NCBI GenBank assembly: GCA_938084835.1
Contig: CALKER010000015.1
Span: forward strand, 1-64,000
DNA length: 64,000 nucleotides
Reading direction: 5' to 3'
DNA from: an uncultured Thermoguttaceae bacterium
GTDB taxonomy: Bacteria; Planctomycetota; Planctomycetia; Pirellulales; Thermoguttaceae
The notes under the pieces: generated by a model
What the model saw: the letters and a program-made list of their open reading frames with translations, nothing else
Database searches by the model: none
Told to the model about the DNA's origin: nothing
Shown here: positions 56,621 to 64,000 of the stretch, one piece after another
Layout of the letters: the number at the start of each line of letters is the position of its first letter
Position numbering within the stretch: position 1 is the first letter of the stretch
Position numbers and translations under genes: made by a program

Positions 56621-57603
56621 ACAGAGGAGGATCCGGCGGAAAGTCCGTCAGCGTCTCTTCGTGACCTTGACACGATCATGTTCCAGTGCCGCCGCCAACC
56701 ACTTGAACTGACTTGACATATGGCCTGCACTTCAAAGTCGATGAGTTCTTCTAAAACCTCGCGCGCCCGTTGCGGCCGCCTTAAGGGGTTCTTAGAAAGC
56801 AATTTACGAATAAACTGTTCCAACCGCACGGGGACATCGTTCCGAATCATCCGTAATGGCGGGACTTCAATAGTGGCGCGCAAAGAGCTGAGGTCCTCGG
56901 GACTCCCAAAAGCATAGGGCGGACCGCCGGTCAACATTTCATACATGACTACCCCCAAGCTGTACAAATCGCTACGAATATCCCCAAGCCCGCGCGAGCT
57001 CAAAAGCTCTGGGGCCAGATAAAGGGGCGTGCACCCCCACGGGCCGTTTGGGTGATCGCCTTGTTCTCCGGGCCGACGTGCAAACCCCAAATCAAGAAGC
57101 GTCACTTGTCGGCCGATCCCCACGTGCACATTGCTGGGCTTAAGATCGCCATGCCACCAGCCCGCTTCGTCCAAAGCGACAAGCCCCTCGGCTATTTGAC
57201 GGGCTATGCCCAAGGTTGTTTCAAGCGTAAGACGTCCACGTCGGATCAATTCTGGCAACGCTTGCCCAGGCAAATACGGCATCACCACGTAAGCCGCGGG
57301 CTCTCCCAAGTGCCAAGCAAGGATGGAAATGATCCGAGGGTGAACCACACACTGAGAGACCTCCACCTCGCGAGCCAAGAAAATCCGCGCGATACTTTGC
57401 TCTGCCGTGGCTTTCGGCGTCTTCAGCACGTAACCCGGCGGGGCAGTCGCCGACTGTTGTGCGGGCCGGACCAAATAAAGCCGGAAAAGCCGCCCCTCGA
57501 CGAAAATTCGCACGGGCTCCCACGCGCGGAAAAACTGCGATTCACCAATAATGGGATTGGACCGACTAAGCGCTTCCAAATTATTCACTTTATCGATTAA
57601 CAT
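56599..57603 (-). CDS. Serine/threonine protein kinase, non-RD type, soluble
   Basis: 334 residues, a single Hanks-type kinase domain without membrane helix or sensor domain. The VAIK-like lysine is in YVLKTPKAT; the catalytic loop reads HGDLKPSNVHV (Gly in place of Arg before Asp) and the metal-binding motif is LLDLGFA (DLG in place of DFG). CTPLYLAPELLSS is the activation segment end and SDLYSLGVVMYEMLTGGPPY helix F. The Asp and Asn needed for catalysis are kept, so activity is plausible without activation-loop phosphorylation. The glycine-rich loop is weak. No ribosome binding site precedes ATG 57603; the upstream frame is open to 57654. It overlaps the convergent amidohydrolase gene by 22 nt. 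Confidence 0.86.
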   Translation of the reverse strand: MLIDKVNNLEALSRSNPIIGESQFFRAWEPVRIFVEGRLFRLYLVRPAQQSATAPPGYVLKTPKATAEQSIARIFLAREVEVSQCVVHPRIISILAWHLGEPAAYVVMPYLPGQALPELIRRGRLTLETTLGIARQIAEGLVALDEAGWWHGDLKPSNVHVGIGRQVTLLDLGFARRPGEQGDHPNGPWGCTPLYLAPELLSSRGLGDIRSDLYSLGVVMYEMLTGGPPYAFGSPEDLSSLRATIEVPPLRMIRNDVPVRLEQFIRKLLSKNPLRRPQRAREVLEELIDFEVQAICQVSSSGWRRHWNMIVSRSRRDADGLSAGSSSVQVSVRP

Positions 57604-57929
57604 GGTTACGTTATTTGAAAAGAAGTTGTTAAAAAGCCTAGTTGTGCAAAGCAATTAATTTCCAAGATCACTATATATGTAACCAAAGCGATCATTCTCA
57701 AAGGCTATTTCAATCGGCGCGATCGACCGCAAACTTGCCCTGCCCATTATCGGTCTGTTTCAACCCGCTAGCCCAACGAAAATATCCAACCGCCCGCTAA
57801 AAGGTATCGTATCGACCATACCTCCGTGTCAGCTACTCAAGCATCCACTGTGTGATAATCGAAAAGCTGAAACTCAATCGTTGTGGGTGTTTGGGCCCTA
57901 AAACCGCAAAGAAGTCGCGCTTGTGATAA

Positions 57930-57950
57930 CCGAAAATTAAGAATTTTCGG
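57930..57950. other. Perfect 9-bp hairpin CCGAAAATT-AAG-AATTTTCGG
   Basis: Inverted repeat of 9 bp with a 3-nt loop. It overlaps the second TGTGATAAYCGAAAA string (57922-57936); the first copy at 57851-57865 lacks the right arm. It could be an operator or the stem of an RNA. Confidence 0.55.
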
Positions 57951-58017
57951 CAATTTGGGCCGGATTTGGCATGGTTTAGTGCGAAAGTGCAGCCGTTAAC
58001 CAGTGAACAAGTGCAGT

Positions 58018-58057
58018 TTTAGAGGGATCTATTCCCGTTTAGAGGGACGGATTCCCG
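58018..58057. repeat. Imperfect tandem repeat, 20 bp x 2
   Basis: TTTAGAGGGA-NNN-ATTCCCG is repeated at 58018-58037 and 58038-58057, the units differing only in three central bases. Each unit has GGGA and TCCC arms. Confidence 0.85.
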
Positions 58058-58148
58058 GCGCAGGCATGGCACACGAAATCGGCATTTGGCAAAAGCTTTG
58101 AGCGAAAACCCCGGGTCTGGCGTTTCGCGGTCCTTTGAGCGTATTGGT

Positions 58149-58199
58149 AAGCTGTGATGCACCAGGGCCGGGAATTAATCCCCAATGTCACAGCTTTTT
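58149..58199 (+). terminator. Terminator-like stem AAGCTGTGA / TCACAGCTT plus T-run
   Basis: A perfect 9-bp outer stem encloses 30 nt that include GGGAATTAATCCC, itself able to pair, and is followed by TTT. No annotated rightward gene lies upstream of it within the gap, so it may end an unannotated small RNA rather than a protein gene. Confidence 0.45.
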
Positions 58200-58680
58200 G
58201 CTCTAACTTCTGAATCTCGGACGGACCGGCCTGGCTCCTCGGGCTTCTACAGAACCTTTCAAATCTTACCCCAAAACGAACCCTATACCCCCGTTTCGCG
58301 TAACCCGATTAAGGGCTGAGATCCGACCCTATCGAGGACCGCAAGCCGCGGGCTCGACGTGTCGCCTACTGTCAACTGATGGCCGTAGGGTTTGCATGGC
58401 TCCAGGCGCTGAGGTTTTTCTCTTATGCGACAAAGGTTCACAGATTTGAGCACGTCGGAGAATGTGAGGCCTGTTTCCGGCGCTTCCACACATTCCATTA
58501 CCGGCTCGGGAGGCACGCGAAATGCCAACTCGGCCTAGTTGCAAAATCTTAGAAGTGAAATAAAATGAGGTTTGAGGCTTGTCTTTAACATTACACCGCG
58601 GTTCCGCCCTAGTATTCGAACTACTCCTGCGCGAAGGAGCGCAAGCGCGCAGAAGCGTCAAGACAAGGAAAACCAGACTG

Positions 58681-58709
58681 TTGTTAGGCCCCGAGGATGA
58701 GGGTAGATT
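58681..58709 (+). promoter_or_regulatory. Possible promoter of the lipoprotein gene
   Basis: TTGTTA (58681-58686), 17-nt spacer, TAGATT (58704-58709); two mismatches in each box from the sigma-70 consensus. Start of transcription near 58716, about 75 nt before the gene. Confidence 0.35.
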
Positions 58710-58791
58710 ATTGCGTCCCTAAACCTGACAAAAATGGGGACCTAGGTCGGTTGTAAATGACACAGTTAAGTACAAACGGAGGGAGGATCTA

Positions 58792-59292
58792 ATGCAGCGA
58801 TCTGTATTTGGGTTTCTTCTGGTTTTTGCGGCGGCAATTCTGGTAGGATGCGGAAAGACGGGTGAAACGACCACCGGAAAACAACCCGTAGCACCACCGC
58901 CCTCCCCGAGTGTTTCGTTGAACCAGCCGGCTCCGGTGAGCACTCAGCCCGCGGCAGAAGTACCGGATTTTGGTGTGCAGGAAGAACCAGCTCAGGAAAT
59001 GGCTCAAGAGCAAACTGAGGAACAACGCACCGAGCCAGAAACTGAGCTGCCGACCGTCACTCCACCTGGGGTGGTAGAACTAGCCCCACCAGCCCAGGAA
59101 GAACCAGCTATGCCCTCACAGGAGGCCGCAGAGGAAAAGCCAGCCGAAGCCCAACCAGAAGCTGCCCAGGAGGCAATGCCCGCGGGGCAGCCGGCCGAAG
59201 CAGAATCACAAGCCGCCCCGGCTGATGAGGCCGAGACACAAACCGACGAGCAACCCCAAACGCAACAATCCGAGGCAGAAGACCAAAACTGA
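58792..59292 (+). CDS. Lipoprotein with Pro/Glu/Gln/Ala-rich disordered body
   Basis: 166 residues. A lipoprotein signal peptide (RSVFGFLLVFAAAILVGC) has the lipobox LVGC with acylated Cys at about 19. The rest is a low-complexity, strongly acidic run of Pro, Glu, Gln and Ala (EEPAQEMAQEQTEEQ, AEAQPEAAQEAMPAG, DEAETQTDEQPQTQQ). No folded domain is apparent. It may be a flexible envelope spacer or tether; with Gly at the +2 position after Cys there is no obvious inner-membrane retention signal. GGAGGGAGGA before the ATG is a strong ribosome binding site, suggesting high expression. Confidence 0.82.
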   Translation: MQRSVFGFLLVFAAAILVGCGKTGETTTGKQPVAPPPSPSVSLNQPAPVSTQPAAEVPDFGVQEEPAQEMAQEQTEEQRTEPETELPTVTPPGVVELAPPAQEEPAMPSQEAAEEKPAEAQPEAAQEAMPAGQPAEAESQAAPADEAETQTDEQPQTQQSEAEDQN

Positions 59293-59556
59293 GCACAAGA
59301 AGCTCATGACTGCTTGGCTTCGGAATGTTGGTCTCTGTAATGGGAAACCAGGCGATACATATCGACGGGCCCTGAAAAAGATCCGGGCGAATGGTGTTTT
59401 TGTTGGCCGTAAACCAACTGGAAGTTTTCTCGCAAACTCGTTGTCAACTCCCGGATGCGCTTCGTAGCGTGCCCCGGTTAGCAAGGGGAAATAATTTCTA
59501 ATTGGATAAGGAAAACTTAGGAAGCAAGGTACATCGAATGATTTTGCCGGGTGGTA

Positions 59557-59598
59557 GTATCGGCGTTACACCACGTGTTGTGGAGTATATGCCGATAC
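59557..59598. other. Nested hairpin, candidate structured RNA
   Basis: The outer arms GTATCGGC and GCCGATAC (8 bp, perfect) enclose an inner CCAC-GTGTT-GTGG hairpin. No T-run follows. It lies 265 nt after the lipoprotein stop. Confidence 0.55.
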
Positions 59599-59897
59599 AC
59601 GTTAAGAGACTCCTCAAGTTTACGAGTTACGCAAATCTGGCTGTGTAGGAGTTGTGTCTGCCTCGTGGGGTCGGAATCGGGCAGTCGGGAGTGGCAATCG
59701 TTGGGCGTGAATTCTGGTTGAAAGCCGGTTCGGAGCTTATCGGATTTTGCCACAAGTCCTAGGAGAGTTTTGGCAAACTCTTGCGGTAAGCAGTTAATCT
59801 CCGAGATCCTACCTGCGAGCAAAAACTATCTTTGCTCGCTTTTTTTGTGCGCCGCGCAAATCGGAAAATTGCAAAAACTTAATGTGAGAGTCAGGAT

Positions 59898-59929
59898 CCG
59901 CCCACCATCCAGAAACAATGGTGGGGCGG
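59898..59929. other. 11-bp hairpin with one bulge
   Basis: CCGCCCACCAT pairs with ATGGTGGG-(G)-CGG around a 9-nt loop CCAGAAACA. GC-rich and stable in either transcript orientation; no T-run follows. Confidence 0.6.
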
Positions 59930-60044
59930 GTGGCCTACCGCACTGCCTGAAAGCCACTCTGGTTCTGGCTTATCTCGGGATCGCTAACCCATAAAGTGAA
60001 GCGTGAGCCGCAAAAAGCCACCTCAGGCGCCACTACCGGCTGCC

Positions 60045-60069
60045 CACCCCAATTCGCGAATTTGGGGTG
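60045..60069. other. 25-bp near-perfect palindrome
   Basis: CACCCCAA, then TTCGCGAA, then TTTGGGGTG: 8-bp outer arms around an 8-bp self-complementary centre, spoiled only by one extra T. It could be an operator, a replication-linked site or an RNA stem. A 13-nt copy of part of the 6091 repeat follows 24 nt later. Confidence 0.6.
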
Positions 60070-60679
60070 ACTCGCGATACCCCTTCAATTGAGTGGCGGG
60101 GACGTATTGCTGATTTTCGTTCATTCTCCCCATAAAAATCCCCGCAATGAGTTTACCCACCGATTTCCAAACTCGCAGAATCTTCCTACCGAGAATCTTC
60201 CCACTGACGGTTAGGAATACGTAGGATCTAAAGAATAGGGAGGCTAGTGCACCGAGAAAACTTTCGAAGAATAGGCAATTTCCAAAAAGCATCTGGATAG
60301 AAGGCATACCAGAGTGGTAATTATGATTTTCGCGCTCTGCATCACTCTAACACAGTTTTCGGGGTTTCAGTAAGCGGTGGGAACTTATGGATCATCGGGA
60401 TATAGGACCACTTAATCTATCCAGCACCGCCACTCTATTTCAAAACCACCAATTTTCAGGTCGCCGTGCGCCTTAAAACTGTCAAGTAGCAACGAGACAA
60501 CGGGCGAATCGGAGTAAAAACAGCGTCATTCTTAAGGTCTTCACCTCCGAGTCTCAATTTTTGTAAAGGCCTTGTACAATCTCCCAGCCCGACGCGAAAA
60601 GGTACGCCAAAGTTGAAGTACCTCTTCCCCAACGATTCGGGCAGCCGCCGAAAACGAGAAAGAATTTTCGAAACTTGCT

Positions 60680-61489
60680 ATGAACTCGCCCTGGAAAACC
60701 ATATTTGAATCCGGCTTGAAATCATCCGAGCTACCCGAAGTTCGGCTGAACGAGATTTCCAATTCACCGAACGCGCATTCTTATCACTTCGCCCCTCAAA
60801 ATTGCGGGGCAATATCGGAGGTGATCGAGGCCTTTCCCGAGCTAGCAAAATTTGTAGCTGAGGTGTCAGAGGCATCTGTTAACGAAGGTCAGCTCCGTGA
60901 AAAGCTCCATCAGCTTTCAAAAGGCATCCAATTTTGTAAGCATCTCATGCGAGGGGTAACTTCCTCTCCCCGAGCCGGGCCCGACCCGTCCCCCGATGAA
61001 TCGGATGAACTAGTGGAAAAACAGCTGCACAACGCAGTTGGAAGCGATGATTCGCTCCCCCAGCGGCATCGACATCGGGCTCACTCCTTTCCGGCACCTC
61101 ATTGGATAGACAAACACAACACCTGCCCCCTGAAGGAGGGCGAACCGGACCGGATCAGCACCCGCAAAAGCGCTTTCACCGTTGGTGGTATTCTCTGGAT
61201 GGCAGGGGGACTGGCATTATTAAGTTGTGGCATAAGCCTCGCATTCATTTGGCAGACTCTACCGGGAACTCATTTGCTTTTGACAATTCTCTGCGTGGCA
61301 GGTGCAGGTGGGCTGGTAATTGGATGTCTCCTCTGGGCCCGAGGAGCTCGCTCCTCATTCTCTGGCGCGGAATTACGCGGCAAAAATATCACCCGTAAAG
61401 GTGTGGGCCCAGGTGTGTTCAGCTCTACACCTGAGCTCAGCGCTGGGAAAACAACAAGAAACTCAAGCCGAGCTTACGACTCAGGCTGA
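60680..61489 (+). CDS. Membrane protein with two C-terminal helices, unknown function
   Basis: 269 residues, not recognised. Residues 1-165 are soluble and mixed in composition, with a helical part (ISEVIEAFPELAKFVAEVSE, EGQLREKLHQLSKGIQF) then a His/Pro/Ser-rich stretch. Two membrane helices follow (about 168-190, GGILWMAGGLALLSCGISLA, and 195-217, LLLTILCVAGAGGLVIGCLL), then a short basic tail. The helical-hairpin form suggests a cytoplasmic N-terminus. No ribosome binding site stands out before the ATG. The membrane helices and codon use make it probably real. It is followed after 225 nt by a glycosyltransferase gene. Confidence 0.6.
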   Translation: MNSPWKTIFESGLKSSELPEVRLNEISNSPNAHSYHFAPQNCGAISEVIEAFPELAKFVAEVSEASVNEGQLREKLHQLSKGIQFCKHLMRGVTSSPRAGPDPSPDESDELVEKQLHNAVGSDDSLPQRHRHRAHSFPAPHWIDKHNTCPLKEGEPDRISTRKSAFTVGGILWMAGGLALLSCGISLAFIWQTLPGTHLLLTILCVAGAGGLVIGCLLWARGARSSFSGAELRGKNITRKGVGPGVFSSTPELSAGKTTRNSSRAYDSG

Positions 61490-61714
61490 AGTATTACTAG
61501 CTAAGCAAAAAACGGCTCGGCCGGTCTTCGAGAAAAGCCTCGTATCGTTGAATGCACCATGCAAATGTGTTCATCGTTGATACTCCGCGCGACAAACATG
61601 GCGACAGTGCCGATTCGTAGAGGCGCATCCTCGGAACCGGCAATGCTAAGGAACCCCAAGCAGTCAATCGCCACTCCAACCACAGAATTCTGAAAGCCGA
61701 CGCTTCCGACTTCC

Positions 61715-63697
61715 ATGGACGGATTGCCGCAAAAAACCCACGATCCGGTCACGTTTGAAATAACAGTTCCGGTCCGAGGCAAATGGCTGGCAGAAAGCCA
61801 CCGAGCGAAACGGCTTCCTGCGGTGACCTGGCCGCTCGATATCATCCTTCTCGCGCTGGTGGTGTGGGTGATCTACGCGAGCCGCTTGGCGGAACTCCCC
61901 CTATGCGGGGAGGAACCGCGTCGGGCCGAGGTTGCCCGGGAAATGGTACTTAGCGGCGATTTCATTGTTCCGCGTCAACAGGGGCAGGTATATTGCAGCC
62001 GGCCTCCCCTGCAAAACTGGGTGATTGCCGCCTTCGCATGGTTTCGTAAAAGTTGGGACGTGTGGACAATTCGGCTTCCCAGTGTGTTGGCCACCTTCTT
62101 ATTGGTGCTTGGAATTTACTGGTACGTCCGTCACAGTCTCGGCCGAGTTGCTGCCGTGGCCGCGGCAGGTTTCTACGCGACCTCGGGCCAGGTCATGGAA
62201 ATAGGTGGCCTTGGGGAAACAGACGCTCTTTTTGCGCTACTTCTGGGAGGGGCGCTCCTCAGCTGGGATGCCTTCATCAACGGTGGAAAGTCCCCGGCTT
62301 GGGGAATTCTTTCCGGCATTTTGGCTGGTTTGTCCGGCCTAACAAAAGGAGCCCAAGGACCCGTGTGGTTTTCCGCCGTGGTCCTGATTTGGTCAATCCT
62401 CCAATGGTGGAAAGGAAGTTTAACCAGGCGTTATTCCGCTGCAATGGTGTCAGCGGGCCTAAGTCTCGGAGCCGTCACGGCGGCATGGACAGTTGCGTAT
62501 CTTTTGGCCACCAGCCCCGAGCATGCTTGGCAAATCTGGTTTGGACAGATTCAATCCCGGCTGCAGCACCATCACTTTTGGGCTCATTTGGCTCTTCGGC
62601 CAATCGAGACCCTCGGATGTTGGTTGCCTTGGACTCCGCTGTTGGCGGTATACGTGAGTCCGCGCTATTGGAACCAGCTGGATCCCAAGCATCGGTCCCT
62701 GGCCATAAGGTGGGCACTCGCCCTCCTCGTGACCTTCCCGATGGTCTGGCTCGTCCCTGATGCCCGCAACCGCTATTTCCTTCCCTTGTATCCCGCGGCA
62801 GCCATCTTCTGTGGGCTAACGATACTTTATGTGGCACGAGGAGAAAATGCTTCGCTGGCGAAATTGTGGACTTACTTTGTGAACACGGTAGGGTTTGCCG
62901 CAGGATCTTTCGCCGGCTTTGCGATCCTGGCAATCCCCTTCGCCCACTGGTTTCCTTTCCCACTTGGTTGGGACGTCCGAACCGTTGCATTCTTGGTAGC
63001 TTTGACGGCAGGATTTTGGCTTCTGAGGGAGTACCTCGAAAATAGGAAAAACTGCGCCGAGGCTAATCGCTCACCATACCTAAGGGAGCAGGAGTTAGCG
63101 TTGACACTTCTGGCCATCATGCTTCTTGTGGGATGGAGCTTCACCAATTTCGTCTACGCCACCCGAGTGGCAGCAGCTCATGATCCTAGTCCACAGATTG
63201 CAATGATCAAACAGAGTCTTCCTCAGCCGGAAAAACTTGTGAGCTTTGGGCCTGTCTTCCACCGATTTCGCTATTATTACGGCCTTCCTATTCGTTTACT
63301 TCCTTTGCCGCAAACTGCCGACAAGATTTCCCCCGATGTCACGTACTTTTGCGTTGAAGGCATTCTCGTTGGGCCGAGAAGAAAGCTAAACAGTGGCTCG
63401 AACTCTGTCGTTAGATCGGGTGCTTTTTCCTATCACCTTGGCAACGTAGATACCACCCGGCAGGAGCAAGTTGCCGAAGGAAGTGATCTCGTTTTCATCC
63501 TGGAAACTTCCGGTGGTAGCGTGCTCTATGGGCCGCCGCTACCTTTCAATTGGGAGCTTGTTGCGGTGGTCCCTTGTGGGAGGAATCGCAAAGAGAAGGT
63601 CCAACCAGCCATCCTTGTGGGGAAAATATTACGATGTGGTACAATTGCCCACCGCGAAAAAAACCAAGGGCTCGACACCGCCGAAAAAATTCGATAG
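61715..63697 (+). CDS. GT-C fold glycosyltransferase (ArnT / family 39-like)
   Basis: 660 residues with about 11-13 membrane helices in the first 450 and a soluble C-terminal domain. The first extracytoplasmic loop carries LPLCGEEPRRAEVAREM, matching the acidic pair plus 'R-AE-REM' pattern of ArnT/PMT enzymes that use polyprenyl-phosphate sugars (usual form DE-RYAE). SRPPLQNWVIAAFAWF and GLGETDALFALLLGGALLSW are further family blocks. It would transfer a sugar to lipid A, protein or another envelope acceptor; which one cannot be told. No ribosome binding site is clear at ATG 61715. Confidence 0.86.
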   Translation: MDGLPQKTHDPVTFEITVPVRGKWLAESHRAKRLPAVTWPLDIILLALVVWVIYASRLAELPLCGEEPRRAEVAREMVLSGDFIVPRQQGQVYCSRPPLQNWVIAAFAWFRKSWDVWTIRLPSVLATFLLVLGIYWYVRHSLGRVAAVAAAGFYATSGQVMEIGGLGETDALFALLLGGALLSWDAFINGGKSPAWGILSGILAGLSGLTKGAQGPVWFSAVVLIWSILQWWKGSLTRRYSAAMVSAGLSLGAVTAAWTVAYLLATSPEHAWQIWFGQIQSRLQHHHFWAHLALRPIETLGCWLPWTPLLAVYVSPRYWNQLDPKHRSLAIRWALALLVTFPMVWLVPDARNRYFLPLYPAAAIFCGLTILYVARGENASLAKLWTYFVNTVGFAAGSFAGFAILAIPFAHWFPFPLGWDVRTVAFLVALTAGFWLLREYLENRKNCAEANRSPYLREQELALTLLAIMLLVGWSFTNFVYATRVAAAHDPSPQIAMIKQSLPQPEKLVSFGPVFHRFRYYYGLPIRLLPLPQTADKISPDVTYFCVEGILVGPRRKLNSGSNSVVRSGAFSYHLGNVDTTRQEQVAEGSDLVFILETSGGSVLYGPPLPFNWELVAVVPCGRNRKEKVQPAILVGKILRCGTIAHREKNQGLDTAEKIR

Positions 63698-64000
63698 CGT
63701 CACTTAAAAGGATCGTGATCCGTAAGAAAAAAGTGGCATCAAGGAATCCTTGGGCAAGTTTGTGGACATGTGACTGGGGCAAGTAAAACTGTCGTTCGTC
63801 TGTTATGCCGATACCCTTGGAGTCACAATCTTAGAAGTGTTTTCAAAATTGAGGACAAAGAGTGTTGAAGACGCCTAGGACGGCGAACCCCCAGAGGGGA
63901 AAGGATAAAATCGTCACTGTGAAGGTGCGAGGGGAATAGTTTCGATCTGTGATCCTCCTTCAGTTACCATCCGCAACGACGGCAGAAGAGCTCGCCCGCG
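63698..64000. other. Right-hand end of window, no supported gene
   Basis: 303 nt. A 25-codon frame (63862-63939, VLKTPRTANPQRGKDKIV) and an open frame running off the end from GTG 63953 are both too short to support. A leftward frame ending CRRCGW at about 63970 might be the end of a gene outside the window. Confidence 0.3.

Larger units (their letters stand above)
57604..58791. other. Repeat- and hairpin-rich non-coding gap
   Basis: 1188 nt between divergent genes. It holds two near-identical TGTGATAAYCGAAAA strings (57851, 57922), a 9-bp hairpin (57930), a 20-bp tandem repeat (58018), a terminator-like structure (58149) and a possible promoter (58681). The open frames at 58283-58661 lack support. 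The density of structure suggests an RNA gene or remnant element. Confidence 0.5.
59293..60679. other. Hairpin-rich non-coding gap, candidate RNA region
   Basis: 1387 nt downstream of the lipoprotein gene. It holds strong hairpins at 59557, 59898 and 60045 and a 13-nt match (60093-60105) to the tandem repeat at 6091. Open frames at 59770-59994 and, leftward, 60023-60307 have no start signals and cross these structures. Confidence 0.5.

Noticed and set aside
56630..56650. GGCGGAAAGTCCG, reminiscent of an RNase P RNA core
   Set aside because: It lies in the C-terminal part of the kinase gene and no matching second half of the P4 helix is near.
63862..64000. 25-codon basic frame and an open frame running off the right edge from GTG 63953
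   Set aside because: Too short to judge, and the required sequence is outside the window.

Overview
The window looks like a chromosomal segment of a planctomycete, most likely Pirellulales / Thermoguttaceae-like. The evidence is the gene content: signal peptidases I with very large inserts, a twin-arginine Gfo/Idh/MocA oxidoreductase, a protein with a zinc ribbon and prenyltransferase/squalene-oxidase repeats, a DnaA with a divergent box-recognition motif, a very long FliD, and several large proteins of unknown family. I see 35 protein genes that I would defend, covering only about two thirds of the sequence. The remaining third is long non-coding stretches, many of which hold short tandem repeats, perfect palindromes and hairpins. 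I see no rRNA, tRNA, transposase, phage gene or typical CRISPR array.

Layout. 1-9291, all leftward: cysteine desulfurase, two paralogous signal peptidases I, LptB, a PfkB sugar kinase and citrate synthase (its last few codons are outside the window). 9674-13764: a small basic protein, an alpha-oxoamine synthase and a secreted BON-domain protein. 14581-20414: lutA, lutB, lutC and a fucose-isomerase-like gene, all rightward; together they suggest deoxy-sugar breakdown through lactaldehyde and lactate to pyruvate. 20564-28135: a primary-type sigma factor, a Spy-like periplasmic protein, a membrane histidine kinase, RNase HI and a Tat-exported oxidoreductase. 29283-32883: flagellar fliS and fliD, implying a motile cell type. 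34423-36252: dnaA, behind a good sigma-70 promoter with a 16-bp perfect palindrome beside it. 37592-46364: a coiled-coil membrane protein, a small membrane protein, a 1352-residue protein of unknown family and a membrane-anchored low-complexity protein. 47371-48591: scpB and an extremely acidic Asp/Glu/Trp protein. 49416-54496: hemA, a HemX/CcsA-like membrane protein and a prenyltransferase-repeat protein. 55568-63697: an amidohydrolase of the fuconolactonase group, a non-RD serine/threonine kinase, a lipoprotein, a two-helix membrane protein and a GT-C glycosyltransferase.

The observations most worth following are: the paired signal peptidases with beta-sandwich inserts; the Asp/Glu/Trp protein next to scpB; the palindrome at the dnaA promoter together with the altered DnaA recognition motif; two CCACCT-N4-AGGTGG sites between the Spy-like gene and the histidine kinase; tandem Fur/Zur-like half-sites with no visible target gene; and clusters of hairpins in the gaps 57604-58791 and 59293-60679 that may mark unannotated RNAs. 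All functional calls come from reading motifs by eye; no database search was run.
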